Below are positions 1 through 12,322 of a stretch of 64,000 nt of DNA, piece after piece (position 1 is the first letter of the stretch; every line of letters starts with the position of its first letter). The translations under genes and the position numbers were made by a program. The notes beneath the pieces are model-generated. The model was not told the DNA's origin, made no database searches, and saw only the letters and a program-made list of their open reading frames with translations. The stretch is from Patiria pectinifera (lineage: Eukaryota; Echinodermata; Asteroidea; Valvatida; Asterinidae). The DNA lies in contig CM057136.1 of assembly GCA_029964075.1 (NCBI GenBank), positions 62,001 to 126,000 of the forward strand, in the 5' to 3' direction.

Positions 1-790
1 GGCTGAAATTTCACATATCGGTACCATCTTAAGGGACTAATCGCAACTGTGATTTTTCTTTCCTACATGTGTTTAAGTATCAGAAAAGCATGATAGACCT
101 TTGTAAGTGGTAGCTTAATTTGGAATTTGGGGCCAGTTCTATGACGTCACTGATGTAGGCTCAAAACTGATATTTTTACATCATACAATAACAACAAACT
201 TTATTTTACTCCATAAAACACTTGCTTAATGTCCTCAACGGCATCCCAACACTAAATGCTTTCAAAGATTACAATTATTTCACATGTATTTGGCTAAACA
301 CTGAATTGAGGCCACCTGCCTAATGTGGCCAACATGTCATTGCATGTCATAAGCTCATAAAAGGGAATGTACAACATAGCTATTCCTGTAAGTTTCCGAA
401 AAGGCTGTATTTGGAGTTAAATATTTTATAGCAAACTTACACAGACTTGAATAAAGTTTTGTGTTCATAGATGCTGGGAAACCCAAGAAACAATCATTTT
501 CTTGTAGTCGTGTAGATTGTTTCTTGTTCCCCTGTCATTTACCTCTGAAGAAGGCCTGGCTAAGGCTGAAATGAAATGCCACTTTATTTTGGTTTAATGT
601 CAGTACCATTACATATACTATAGAATATCGTTGGACCACATTTGCCTGATCTATCTTCTGTTAATCTGCCCGCTGTGATCATCGTCATTAGCCTATTTGA
701 GAATATGGCCGACACAATAGAAGGGAGCCGTCACAAACTGAATGATATGGGCTAGATGTACTTTTAGGATTCATGGCTCAGTGCCCAGGC

Positions 791-823
<33 letters not shown>

Positions 824-1596
824 TTTTTTACCGTGCTAGCGTATCGCCCACATCGGCTACTTTGCCGGGCGATTTAATTGCATATTTTAGTGATTTACAA
901 GCACGACATATTGCCTCCCTTACATTATCTACTAAATTTAGTCGGGCACCATTATGCAGACGTTGTTGTAATTTTGTAATTGTGCGTCTGAGGGAGCCAG
1001 ACTCAGGGAGTGATGGTCATGTATCTGGAACATGTAAATGCTTTTTAATTAGCGCAAGCAGACTAATGCCCAGCCTTGCAGCTCATGCACGATGCCGATA
1101 TCGCTGTAGTGTGTGGTCCGACGTTACAGTTTTGTCTGACTTTTGTCTTGACTTTCCAAATTTCGTGCGTTAAATAGTATTTTTGACATGTCTTGGATGT
1201 GTTTCTTTATCTGTCGACATAGCTTCTTGAAGTAAAACAAATCACACCACAAATATGATATGAGAGATCAAACTAAAGAAAATAGTATAGACTAAAATAC
1301 ATATTTTTGATGTTGATCGTGTGCTTCTTCATTCAATTTTGTTCTGCGATCATGGATGCACCCGCCATCAGTAGTACCGATCGATAATAGCGCGGCGGCG
1401 ACCTGCAAATGAGGGGACTCAAATGCGTCCCTGTAAGGGCCGGCAAGATAGAGGGCTCCTTTTCTTAATGTTGATTCACGTTGCAAGCACTCTGGGTTGC
1501 GGAAAAGACCCATTACTATTTTTTTCTTTCTTTTTTTTATTAAAATGGGATTCGGTACAAAACCTGTTCTCCAAACAATTGCACATTTTTCCTCAG
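1..1596. other. Upstream non-coding stretch, repeat fragments
   Basis: No exon that I can support lies here, although the discoidin gene that starts at 1597 needs at least one upstream exon (it opens in phase 1). At about 541-600 there is a GAAGAAGGCCTGGCTAAGG-type sequence that looks like the 3' end of a CR1/L2-class LINE. At 783-830 there is a long T-rich tract. At about 931-955 the words TTTAGTCGGGCACCATT match, in inverted orientation, the dispersed repeat seen at about 51.97 and 63.31 kb. The 143-residue open frame starting at 742 runs through the poly-T tract and shows no domain. Confidence 0.4.
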
Positions 1597-1731
1597 GTGA
1601 CTCTTCTTGTTCTGTGGAGGGACCTCTCGGGATGGAAGATGGTCGTATCCCGGATGAACGCATCACAGCTTCGTCTTTTTATCAAAACCTCGCTAGCCAC
1701 GCCCCACCCAGGGCCAGGCTTAATATTAAAG
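1597..1731 (+). CDS. Discoidin gene 1, F5/8C exon a
   Basis: Starts after a CAG acceptor with a T-rich stretch, ends at G|GTAAGC. It is 135 bp and symmetric phase 1-1. It encodes the first third of the domain (CSVEGPLGMEDGRIPDERIT, then ASSFYQN...). The matching exon of gene 2 is 37014-37142. Confidence 0.8.
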
Positions 1732-4700
1732 GTAAGCATTTGTATTTGAGACTAACCACGTTATATTTCGTACAGCCATTTAAAGGAAAAGACAGTTGTT
1801 TAACCCTAAAAGGGCCGGGCGGAATCCGCCCCCCTTCAACTTTTCCGCGATAGCCTTGAAAATTTTTTTCGGGACCCGAGCTGTTCTGACTATTTAGCTA
1901 CGAGCCTTGCGCATCTTTCGATACCGAAAACATTAAAAAAGAATTCCGACGCAAACTGAATTTCCCCATGAACGCAGTGTACACAAAGCATTCGTGCATG
2001 AATAATTAATTAGCCATAATTCCAAAATCCTTTGACCTATATTCATGAAAATTCTAGGGTATGTTCATGGTAAGTTGTTATATGCATGTATTGAGTTTCA
2101 AAGTTTTTTTGTCACTCGATGGCCAACATCTTAGCCCCCCCCGGCTGAGAGATGGTCAAAAGATAAACCTGCACCCGATTTTATCAAACTCTTCGTAACT
2201 TACGATGTATCACAGCGCTGCGACGCATTGTATCTCTACGATGCGTTGCAGCTGTGACGCGTCCTGCGATCCATTTCACAAAACACGTCGTAATAAAGTG
2301 CGACGCGTCGTGGGTGTATTTATAGCACAACTTTATGACTGTTTTATGTCTTAAGCTTTAGTCAGCGTACAGTAAATAGTCATCTGATATTCAACAATCA
2401 GTCGTCGGATCTCCGCCCAAAATGTGTTAAAACGTCAAAACAAATGGCGGCCGTGTGATGCAATTTTAAAGGAAAACAAGCTCTCAGTGGACTGTATAGC
2501 TACTTTGAAATTATAACATCAATATTCCAGGTTATTTCATAATTATTCAATGAATTTTCTATTTATAACTTTACACACACTGCCTCGGTATTATAATCTC
2601 GTTTATGTGATGATTAAGGCATAAAACTGGCTAAGAAAAGGACTCTTCTTATTTGGTAATGACCACTTGAATACAACGCATTCAACACATCGCAAGTTTC
2701 GTTTAATGGATGATACGACGCATCGCGAGTTGCGACGTGTTACACGTCGTAACTTGAGTTGCGACGCGTCGCATCGTTTAGTTAAATCGGGTACTGGCCC
2801 TTTTAACTAAGGGGTATTATTCGGTCTGAAATTCACGAAATTGTTATGTTGTTAGGGTTGTTTCTTTATACTATTTCAAATGTCTGGTTGAAAGGAAACT
2901 AACCCAATGTCTTACCGTTCCTGAGAAAAGATGGATAAACAGTTGTTTACATCGCACGCGTTGGACTTTTGTGGCATACATATTCTTATTTCCCGCCGTT
3001 TCCATTCAATGTACAGTACACGTCATCATGCAATACACTGTGCCAGGCCAGATTAACAACTAGCTCTCAACAGCTCGGTTTTTGAGACTCACAATTTTGA
3101 CACCAAAAGTTAGTTGTCGCATGGTTCACGCAAGAATCGCACAAAAACAACCAGTTTTAAATATCAAAATGTCATCAGGAAATTGTATGGTTCACAGGTC
3201 CCCGCTGCGCATTGTGATGCGTGCAGCTATCGCACGCGTAACCAGCAATGCAACCGACCACCAAGGCGGCCCCGAAGAGCCGACAATACCATGAACGTCG
3301 GTGCAAGGTTAGGGGGGCGTGTCACAAGCCCATTAGTCATTTTCGTCGGTAAAATCATGGTGCTGTCGGCAAAAAAAAATGAAGAACAGAGAAAGAAGGG
3401 AAAAAAAGAGAGAAGAAGAAGATATTGAGAATGTAAATAATAGACACTGTTGCTCAAAACCCTGCGAAGCGAGCATCCGGTTCTGAATTCCTTGGCAACA
3501 AAAATTGTACACTCTGTCAAGACTGTCATGTCGGCACGAGCTGCCGAGCGAGGTCGCTTCATATACGGCGGTTGTCAGCTACAGCTAAGCAAAACACAAG
3601 CACGTGCTCGCTCGCCGGCACTTACGAATTCCGCTGATTCTTAGTGACGACTCAGGAGGGACGGAAAGGTCCTTGCTGGTTGGGCGCCCCCAGCGAAGGA
3701 AAGTGTCTCATTTCTTTCCAAGACAGCAGCGCGCACACATCACTGGCAAGCAAACCCATGCGTAACTGTTCACGCACTGTCTTAACTAGGTGCGGCTGTA
3801 TGGCCCAGTCTAAGACGTATGCAATAACACAGAGCTCTAGCTAGAGCTACAGCGCGATATCATTACAAGCGCCCAACTAGTCTGGTTCCCAGACCAAAAG
3901 ATTCTGACTATTCCTGATAAATCTTAGGTCCGGTAGCCTCCGGTAGCACATTGTATTACAATTTACATCACGTGACTAAAACGGGAGGACCTCCTCCTTT
4001 TTTCCGAAATTGTCCGAAGTTTGCCGAATTCATTTCGTCGACAATCGGATAGCGCCCGAGTATTTCCGAGTACAATATATGTTTAATTAACTGCTAATTG
4101 CTTATTAAAAACTTTTAAATGAGTTGATAATTTATATCGATTTCTTTCATTTAGAAAACTTGAAATTCAACGACGATTTTGTGCATCAAGTATACTCGGA
4201 TCGTACGGGCGAACTTTGCAGCGTCATGTACTATTTTGAATTTGACGACCGTATGTTTATACGAAGCAATTGATTTATTTAAATATTTGATCACAATATT
4301 AAAAGCTATAAGTGATTAGGTGAAGTCGGAAACGAAGCCGAACTTTGAAAAAGGGCCATCAATGTCGTCATGTTTACTTTTAGCCACAGAGGCTGCCTGA
4401 CCTACAATTTTAGACGTGAGCGTCGGGAATAATTGTCAGGTCTGGGAATCAGACTAGCGCCCAGCGGCCGTGCGCTGACCCACACACAGTCATCACGCCA
4501 CACTGAGACACAGCAAAAGTACCGTTGAGATGAACCACTTTTTCTTACGTCATGTTCATAAATTTGATTAAAAAACGGTCATGTTGAACTGAGGGATTTT
4601 CTTTAAACGACTACGGAGTAAAGATTAGACCTTCGATGATCTTTTTTGGAAATAAAAACGAAATGTTAAAAAAGCGTTTCCACAAAAAAGATCGTTTTTA

Positions 4701-7700
4701 AGCAGGAATTATAGGGGTGTCATGAAGTTTGTACGATACACTATAAGTGCATGGACCACGTGTCGGCGTACAGGACTCACTGCCTGACAGAACAAAGCAA
4801 ATACAGACTCTTTTATAGAATTTGCCTTTCAATACTAGACTAATATGCACATTTGGTATGGAACAAGTGCTTGAATTATGACTGTAGAAAAAAGAAAGCG
4901 TACAAATAACGACTTTAAAAGGGATTTTTCTATTATCACCATTTTGCACACCCCTTTTTTACGAATGGAGGAGGCACACAGACCATTGCTCGTGATCTTC
5001 CCGGGGGCCCCTCCGCACCCCCCCTTTTGGTGACGACTCAAATCCATGGCTCAAGCTAAAGAGGGCAAAACTCGAAAGAGTGTCAAGCTTCAGTTTGATG
5101 TAATATTTGTGATGTAATACATCAACTTTGATTACCCCCTCCCCCCTCCATCTCCCTAAACACGAGCCAGTACATTAAAAAAGTCAGGGAAAGTGGCCAG
5201 AAAATCCTTCAGATTACACCACAGAGCATCTAAAATCCAAAACTTTTTCGGGGCCCTCAGGCGGCCCCGGACCCCACGCCTTCAGGGTTTCGTGCTCCCC
5301 GCTCGCATATAAAAAGAAATCCACTTTAGGATTTAAGGAACCCCCAGGCTGGGATCAGGGAATGGGCATGAACAAGGTATGTCCACAGGCACTGACGTGT
5401 ACACGCAGTTTTGCAACGAGCATGTTCAAAACGTTTCCAATATGATAGGGCCAATTTGTAAGATTTTCTTTAGTTTGAAGTTGAACTAACCCCACTGAAA
5501 AATTAATTCCATTCAAAGTAATCAACATAATAAACCATTATAATACATGATGTGGGGGAATTAGAAATGGATTTAAGGAATCTTTTGGGGCGGAAATTAT
5601 CAATTATTTTGTGTGACGGTCCGTCAGCAAATTTCATGATGACACCCCCCCCTTTCAAAATGGCCAACAACTCCCATGGACGATACGCTAGTCATCTTAG
5701 TCATCTAGGGTTTGGTCAGACAAAGATTATTGGCAAAGATTGTTAAACATACCTCGAAGTCCAAATTTGAGCCAGATTCCTGCAATATGGCTAAATCGTT
5801 AGATGCAGTAAGAAATGTTAGGTTTTTTTTGTTGTACAGGATACGCTGGAGGGTGGGCTTACAACGGCTTACAAAGTCCATGGATACAGGTTGACTTCGT
5901 TGGCACAGTCACCATCACTGGTTTGATCACCCAGGGGCGTGGTGACCGAAACGACCAATGGGTGACGGAATACCAAGTGACGTACAGCAATGACGGTCAG
6001 TCCTGGCATCACCTGATTAATGCAGACGGCACACAAACAAAGGTATATAGTCAGGTTGCATACGGTTGGAATCGTGACCGACTGGTCCAAAGCACCAAAC
6101 TTGGCAGATAGATTATTATAGCCCTAGAGAAGATATTTAGAAGGGGTGACCCCTGACATTCTTTTGGGAAGAGTGCCTAATTTGCATAAAGCGTCAATCC
6201 CTGTCGAGTAATATATTTATTCCCATATTTGGGTAGATGTTGTTTTTTTTTGTTATTTTTGAAAAGTATATTGTGGGGACTTTACTTACATATCCTTACT
6301 TAAATAATATTTTCAAAAGAATATCGGAGACTTGAAGAGGACATAATAAAGATTCAAAACGGCTATCATTATATCCTAAAGTTGCGCGCCTTTCCTTTTT
6401 CCCTCGGATATCATCAAGTAGTTTTGCCAAACCTCAGTATTGATGAGCTTCAAATTCACAAAGTTACTTAATGACACAAGTATCCTCACAAAAATATATC
6501 AGAAATCATGTGAAAAAGTAATCATCTTGATATTTAGCCCACAAAAACAAAAAGGGGGAAATGAGGTGTCCGTAAATTCAGGTAAAAATTACGAGCAGCC
6601 TGACGTGGGAGACTTGATCAGGCACCCTGTTTTTATTTTCTGGGCTAAATATCACTTTGCCACAATATCACAAGCAACTTGGTGAATTTGAAGCTCATCA
6701 ATACTATTTGGCAAGACTACTAAGTCCTGATGACATCTGGAGACAAGGTTAATGAGCACAACTTTAGAGTATAATAGTATCCATTTAGGATCGTTACTAT
6801 GTCCTCATACTTATCCAGTCAGTCTTAAATGCTTTAGAAAATGTTATTGAAGTAAGGATGTGTAAGTGGAATCCAAAAATATACTTTTAAAAAAATAAAA
6901 AAACATAACAAGTGCTCAAATATGGGAATAAATATTTGACACGGTATGGATTAACGATATATGCAAATTAGGCACCCTTCCCAAAAGAATTTCAGGTGAC
7001 ACCCCTTCTAAATATCTTCTCTAAGGCTATAACAGCATATCTGCCAAGTTTGGTGCTCTGGACCAGTCGGTCACGATTTTGTCAAAAATTGGGTCTGAGC
7101 CTTCTGACTAATAGAAATGTTTCAAGGTATCAACATGTCAAAAGTCGTTTTGCTGACTATTGTTACGACATAATCAGTAGCGTATCCAGCTCATGATGTG
7201 GGTGTGTGTGGGGTGGAGGGGGGAACCGCACATCCAATGCGAAATGTAGACATGTTTTTTTCTTCCGACACTTGGCCTCCGTAAAATCAAAAAGTGGTGG
7301 GGGAGGACCATCTTCCAAATGAGGGCGCTCTTCAAATCTTTATTATGCATACTGGAAAATATGTGCCGATTTTCACAGCGCCTTGTAATGCCTTTTTTTT
7401 AGCTGGTTTTCTTTTTTGGGGTTGATGTCAGAACTCTCTTAACATTTATGGAAATACTTACTGAGCAATTTTTTTTTTCAAAAAATCATCGGGGGGGGGG
7501 GCACGGTGCCCCTGCCCCCCCCCTCCTCTGGATATGCCACTGGACATAATGAATCCATTCGAATGTCAACAACCTGAACACACCATTCTTCTTTTTTGAA
7601 CAGTTCCCTGGTAACAAGGACAGCAACACCCTGGTAACTACTCACCTGCCGTTTGCCTTGCGCACCAGAATCCTGCGCATTCACCCCACTGCTTGGAACG

Positions 7701-7741
7701 CATATTGCAGCATGAGGTTTGAAGTGATTGGCTGCTATTAG
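1597..7741 (+). CDS. Discoidin (F5/8 type C) domain gene, 3' three exons
   Basis: Three exons together encode one complete F5/8 type C (discoidin) domain of about 157 residues ending the protein: 1597-1731, 5840-6042 and 7604-7741 (stop TAG). Reading frames join cleanly: phase 1 into the first exon, phase 1 between exons 1 and 2, phase 0 between 2 and 3. Family landmarks are the opening Cys with LGMED...RIPD.RITASS, the core SPWIQVDFVG and WVTEYQVTYSNDGQSW, and the closing LRIHPTAW...MRFEVIGCY. Such domains bind carbohydrate or phospholipid head groups outside the cell and are common in secreted invertebrate lectin/adhesion proteins. A signal peptide and other modules should lie upstream of 1597 but I see none in the window. 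A polyadenylation signal AATAAA lies at about 8107. The closest relative in the window is the gene at 32954-38446, which has the same intron positions. All exons are open and have canonical GT/AG borders. Confidence 0.82.
2170..2796. mobile_element. MITE-like element with CpG-rich inverted ends
   Basis: The left side (CACCCGATTT..., then GCGACGCATT) recurs as the reverse complement on the right side (GTTAAATCGGGTACTGG, preceded by GACGCGTCGCATCG). The ends hold many short CGACGC/GCGTCG words in both orientations and the interior is A+T-rich with no reading frame. It lies in intron a of discoidin gene 1. I cannot define a target duplication, so the class is unknown. Confidence 0.5.
2800..5539. 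other. Intron sequence of discoidin gene 1, no exon seen
   Basis: No splice-bordered exon with recognisable protein similarity is visible. At about 5150-5300 there is a dispersed repeat interior (AGCATCTAAAATCC... GGCCCCGGACCCCACGCC) that recurs, diverged, at about 59.15-59.24 kb. Purine-rich tracts lie at 3370-3425. The short open frames here look random. Confidence 0.45.
5840..6042 (+). CDS. Discoidin gene 1, F5/8C exon b
   Basis: Acceptor TGTACAG|GATACGC, donor AAAG|GTATAT; 203 bp, phase 1 in and phase 0 out. Encodes the central strands (PWIQVDFVGTVTITGLITQG, then WVTEYQVTYSNDGQSW). Same length as exon 37991-38193 of gene 2. Confidence 0.85.
6070..7078. mobile_element. Long foldback element in intron b of discoidin gene 1
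   Basis: Two arms of about 450 bp are inverted copies of each other (left arm from AATCGTGACCGACTGGTCC, right arm ending GGACCAGTCGGTCACGATT) around a loop of roughly 100 bp near 6545-6640. Arms have diverged by small indels but are alignable along their length, including TTTAGCCCA/TGGGCTAAA at the loop edges. The left arm begins only about 28 bp after the exon donor. There is no transposase, so this is a non-autonomous foldback or an inverted duplication. Confidence 0.75.
7175..7542. mobile_element. hAT-type MITE with perfect 8-bp target duplication
   Basis: The element starts CAGTAGCGTATCCAG and ends CTGGATATGCCACTG, imperfect inverted termini with the CAG...CTG pattern usual for hAT elements. 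It is flanked on both sides by GACATAAT (7167-7174 and 7543-7550), the 8-bp duplication expected of hAT. The 368-bp interior is G/C-homopolymer rich and non-coding. Related ends (GTGGCGTATCCAGC) lie inside the larger transposon at about 48.89 kb. It inserted about 60 bp before the last exon of discoidin gene 1. Confidence 0.85.
7604..7741 (+). CDS. Discoidin gene 1, last F5/8C exon with stop
   Basis: Acceptor TTTGAACAG|TTCCCTGG, 46 codons ending TAG. Encodes FPGNKDSNTLVTT, the strand LRTRILRIHP and the terminal MRFEVIGCY, with the domain's closing Cys just before the stop. Its last 12 codons and its 3' UTR are duplicated at 17276. Confidence 0.85.
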   Translation, partial: FPGNKDSNTLVTTHLPFALRTRILRIHPTAWNAYCSMRFEVIGCY

Positions 7742-8221
7742 TCAGACTCATTACATTGCCGACGAGTGAGTGAACTGATTTCAACGTCAAAGGGTAGCTC
7801 TGTCGTAGAACAAAACGAAAATATTCATGCTTGTAAATACCGGCTCTACTCAAAATTATTTGGTAGTTTGGATGAAATTTGATGAATATTATTATCTTTT
7901 TTTTCTTAAAATTTGTGAATCTATATTTCTGATGCTCTTAAAATGCATACTGGTGAAATCGTTAGTCAAGGTGTACGTATAGATAATTAGCTGATTGGTA
8001 AGACTTCTATAGAGTGAAAACAAACCCCGGGAGTACACTTTAAAAAAGGGAAATCTGGACAGTCGTACAGCAAGGTTGCTTTTTCCTGTGTACTTGAAGG
8101 ACTTAAAATAAATTTAGAACATGACAACGAATAAGAGAAATTTTATGTACGAATTTAAGAAAGAAATATAAAAAAAATGAAGAATTATTATGTGTTAGTT
8201 GGTAGAAGGTAAGGTGTGTCT

Positions 8222-8241
8222 AATAATAATAATAATAATAT
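8222..8241. repeat. (AAT)n microsatellite
   Basis: About six AAT units. The homologous tract in the second duplication unit (about 17798-17826) is longer, and there it marks the junction where about 1.5 kb present here is missing. Confidence 0.8.
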
Positions 8242-8244
8242 AGG

Positions 8245-9730
8245 TTTTCCCGGCGAATTTGCGAATTTTTCTAATCAGTTTCATTATCAGCCATTCAATT
8301 TCACGTGAGTTTTGCACATGTGGTCAAATTAGGGTTTCTTTTTCGTTTTGGGTTCATTCAATTTCATTTTTAGGCAACCAAGATTTTGCTCTGAATGTTC
8401 GTGTTCGTTTTTGGGCATGCTATTTCGTTTTGGTGAATTCAACACTTAATTTGTAGCAGTCTTAAATTAAGTCTTTGCAACCTTTTGACGGTTGACGCAT
8501 TCAAATAAGCGAACATCTGTGCGCTTATAACGTATAACCATGCTTTTCGTTTCTTATTCGTTTATAGGCAATCGCTTTCATCGTTTGGTCATTCAAATTA
8601 ATAAGATGTTTTATTCGATATGTTTTCTTTTTTCCTCCAAGGTTCATTCCCCCCCCCCCAAAAAAAAACAACAACTTGATGGCTGTAAAATTTACAATGT
8701 TACAAATTAACTGATATGAGGGAAACAAGATGTAACAAAATAATTAATTGAAAGTGACTAAGATAATTTATTTTTCACTGTTGATCTTGTCTACTTGTTT
8801 AAACGTTTGATCAAGGGGTATCTTTACGTTGGTACTTTTTTGACGTGCAAGACATCGGGACAAGTGTGTTTGGCAACCATCGGGAACACTTCTCTTGCGT
8901 TATTTATGTTTTCTTGCGTATGTCTGACCGAACACTTACCGTATTCAAAGGGCCCATGCAAAAAATAGTTTCCAACGCAAACCTTGAAAATACATCTTTG
9001 TGTAACATTTAACCTTAATCGCAAGTTTTATTTTCCATTTTGAAGGGTGTTTTTTTTTTGCCCTCTCCATTTTTATGCTAATGCATGCTTTCACACGAAT
9101 GTTTTCAATTAGCAAGTTTTGGATGAATAGTTTGAAAGAAAAACCCCTAAACTGAACAGTGTCTCCCTGAAATGACATCACAGTGAGAGCGCGCTCATAG
9201 GTAGTCCGAAGAAGCATGGAAACTTTGAAATGTTTAAAGAAGTGCACTTTTGCAATAAGATTTACGAAAATATGTTGTAAAATGTGTAGTTTTTTTTACT
9301 AAAAAGTTGCACAAAAAGAATACCTGAGAACAATTCATTGCACATACCCTTTAATTAAGAAAAAAGGCATCTACGGATTGAAGACATCAAATATGATTTA
9401 CGCTAAGGAATACGGACACGTATGAAGTCTTAAAAGATGTTTGACAAAATGTGAAATATGTGTGCCCATTAATGAACATGAATGCCCGATCAACCCTTAC
9501 TGCTGGTTATGACGAAATTGAATGAGCAACGCGATACTTTTAATATGAATGCATCTTTGATAGAGACGAGTGAAGATAAAAGGCGATAGAATGCTCGGAT
9601 AGTGAAATAGAATGATTTTTTTTTGATTGTCGAATGCCGATCTTCGTGATCTTTCAATTTCAATTTAAATCGAATGAGCCAGGCGGTAAATTGAACGAAA
9701 GCTTGGTGAAATTGGCCGTGAAAACCTATA
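8245..9730. other. Unit-1-specific non-coding stretch
   Basis: This segment is absent from the second duplication unit, which jumps from the AAT tract directly to the equivalent of 9731. I see no gene. The open frames are short, uncorrelated with splice sites and unlike any family I know. An A-rich/C-rich homopolymer pair occurs at about 8650-8668. Confidence 0.4.
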
Positions 9731-9856
9731 ATAATCGGCATTTAAGAACGCTCTTTTTAGTAAACTAAATCACAGCGCTTACAAATAATGAACAATTAAA
9801 GTAAATAAATAATTTAAGTTAAATAATAAAAACAGGTAGCATAGACAATGAATTGA

Positions 9857-10790
9857 TTATTGGTGGAATAAATTGGTCTTGATCAGTTTCTTGAATTGCT
9901 CAAGAGATTTGGCATTTTGAATGGAAAAGGGCAGACTATTCCACTCCTTCGCTGCACTGGGGAAAGTGTATCCAGGAGGAGTGACTACAAATTCGTAGCC
10001 TTGTGGAGACACACACACCATAGGGAACAAAACATTGTAAAGGTCTCCACAGGGCAATTTCTATAGATGAATAGGTCTCCACAAGGTTTTCACGAAATAG
10101 ATATATGGTATTTTACTCAAAAACTAGGAATTTCCAAGGTGGGTTGATCGGTCGCAAATGGAAGAGTTTTAGAAAAGGGATATCAAGTCCAAATTTCAGC
10201 CAAGGAAACTAATTCTGGTTAAAATAAGAGCATTTTGGAACTTCACTTTCAAAATTGAACACTTTACTACACGAGAACAAAGAAATGTCTCCACAAGGAT
10301 ACAAATTTGAGAATGTGTGCACTCACATATGACAACGGGATCATCTTCGTACAGCCAACTCTCAGTGATTGCAATGATGTCTATGTCATGTTCTACAATG
10401 TAGTCACATGTGGAAAATGACTTGTTCCTGAAGAGTAGGCATTCCAAACACAAATTCTGGAATTGAGTTCATTTGTGTTGTGGTCCTGTTTTGGGATGTA
10501 TCGTAGGTTTTCGTGATTGACACCGCGCAGTTGGTCATCTCTGTGACCGATAACACGGCAAGATGACACAACCTGAATTTGGCGTTGCTTCCTTTTCCCA
10601 GCACGCTTACCTCTGTGGGACCTGTGTTTTCGTGACAATCCAAGATATTTAATGTTTGTCCATATGACATCAGGCAGCTTCTGAGCTGACTGTAAGTAAA
10701 CATTCTCCTGCTGGACTCGCAAAAGAAAGGATCTGTCATAAACCAAACGATTGCTAGCATGCAGTTTCTGAGCAATGAGTACCTTCAAGA
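9857..10790 (-). mobile_element. Internally deleted CR1/L2-class LINE remnant, unit 1
   Basis: On the minus strand the 5' part (from about 10788) encodes an endonuclease-type opening with ICVWNA followed by DIIAITESWLYEDDPVV, typical of the start of the apurinic-like endonuclease of CR1/L2/Rex LINEs. It then runs directly into GYTFPSAAKEWNSLPFSIQN and KSLEQFKKLIKTNLF, the motif that normally ends the reverse transcriptase about 800 residues later. The whole central polymerase is missing, so this is an internally deleted, non-autonomous derivative. In unit 1 it is further split by the MITE at 9984-10316. The homologous copy is 17948-18939. Confidence 0.7.
9984..10316. mobile_element. MITE, unit-1-specific insertion, 3-bp duplication
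   Basis: Unit 2 has the uninterrupted site GGAGGAGTGCACTCACC, so the insert is defined precisely. Its ends are imperfect inverted repeats (ACTACAAATTCGTAGCCTTG on the left; the reverse complement of CAAGGATACAAATTTGAGAA on the right), and GTGGAGAC words repeat inside. GTG flanks both sides, a 3-bp target duplication. Its right end is almost identical to the 52-bp insertion that breaks exon 3 of the transporter gene at 14318-14369. Confidence 0.7.
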
Positions 10791-12316
10791 TTGTCCTGGG
10801 ATGTCCAGCGTAACTGGCCCTGGGTTAGGGTTTACATCCCCAGAAAGAAGTAGTTTTGACTGGAATGTTGAAAAACAGTTGGAATAATAGTGGAATCGTG
10901 ACCCAAGAAATTTGTACTTTGGTTGTGTATGCAGTTTCTTGTGCACTATGTCGAGACTCAAGTTCCAGTGAAGAGCAGTATCAGCAGTTAATGTGTCACT
11001 GTGTCTACAGAGAATTAGTATGGGAGAAATTATTATCCTGAAAATTTGTCATTCGGAAAAAAGCATTTGAGAAACACTCGCTCTATTTATTTCATATTAA
11101 GCCCGAATCTGGGGGCGGATGCAGCCCCTGAGCTGCTGATTTATGTTATGGTACCAGTAAAATGGGGCCCAAAGAAAAGCAAAGGAATTCTAAAGTTCCT
11201 ATATTCTCAAATAGTGTTATAGAATGGCGGGGAAAGCATCGTAGATTTCACAATTTTCAGGGCGGGGGCATGCCCCGGACCCCCAGCAGTCACAACCTCT
11301 TGACCCCCCTCCCCCTTAACATTACCCCCCCCCCATGTTTTCGGAATGGTAGGTCCGCCCGTGAAGCTGTTTGTATTAGCAAATGTATAAGTCAAAAGAC
11401 CTTTATCAAGGGTACGCCATCTTGAAAATCAACGCGAGGCATAACGCAAACAAACATAGCGGCGTAACTATTGTGTGCGGTGAACGAGTGACTCGCAATA
11501 TTACAGCAGATTGACATTCTTATAAATGGATGGATAGCTCAATTCCCCGCAACATCAATCAGCATAGGCAGGTCACGTCTTATTGTATTTTGAAGAAGGA
11601 TCTGATAAATATGAAGCCCAAAACAAGTGGCCAGACTGAAGTTTCCGTGTCTGAGTATAATATGCGTAATTAGCACCGCCGTCAGATCAGAGACACGATC
11701 AAGACTTTTTTTCTGAGATGAACATGCATCTGTTTTATTTTTCGTGTTGTCAAAAAGTAGAGAAAGTGAATATGCTTTGTCGTGACTTTTAGTGTAGCCG
11801 ATACATGTGCATGTACAATTATCATGCCAACCAGCGCTTTAAAGGTGGCACATTATGTTCATTCATTGGATGAGGTATTTTATAATATATATAAGTAAAG
11901 TACTTCAAGTTACTGCTTCGACTGTTTTGGCTAACATAACACACACAAAAAGTGACCAGAGTTTGAATTGATGGCATGGTATCTTTGTAATTCCTTTTTT
12001 TCCTACCCCAAATTATGAAATGTATCCCTGCTCCCATAATTTTGTCTCCTGATTAGACGAGAGTGCATCACGTGGTGATGCACTGTACCGTCCATTCTAT
12101 TCACGAATATTAATGGCGATAAAACGATCGAGACAAACTAAAATAATGGATGTGTGCCCAAAATCAGTGGCGTAAATCCGTGTCGACGAGCGGTGGGAAT
12201 GGGGGATGACCAGACCGCAAAATCATGAAATTGCCCGCCGTGGAAATGGGAGGGGGGAGGCATCACGATATTCTAGGGGGCGCTGTTCATGAAATTGACA
12301 TGGAATGCAAACTGGT

Positions 12317-12322
12317 TTTATT
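12317..12322 (-). promoter_or_regulatory. Polyadenylation signal of SLC16-like copy 1
   Basis: AATAAA on the minus strand about 160 bp after the stop codon at 12480. The same signal is conserved at about 20480-20485 in the second copy. Confidence 0.5.

Noticed and set aside
742-1173. 143-residue open frame
   Set aside because: Runs through a poly-T tract (poly-Phe) and a dispersed repeat; no family resemblance.
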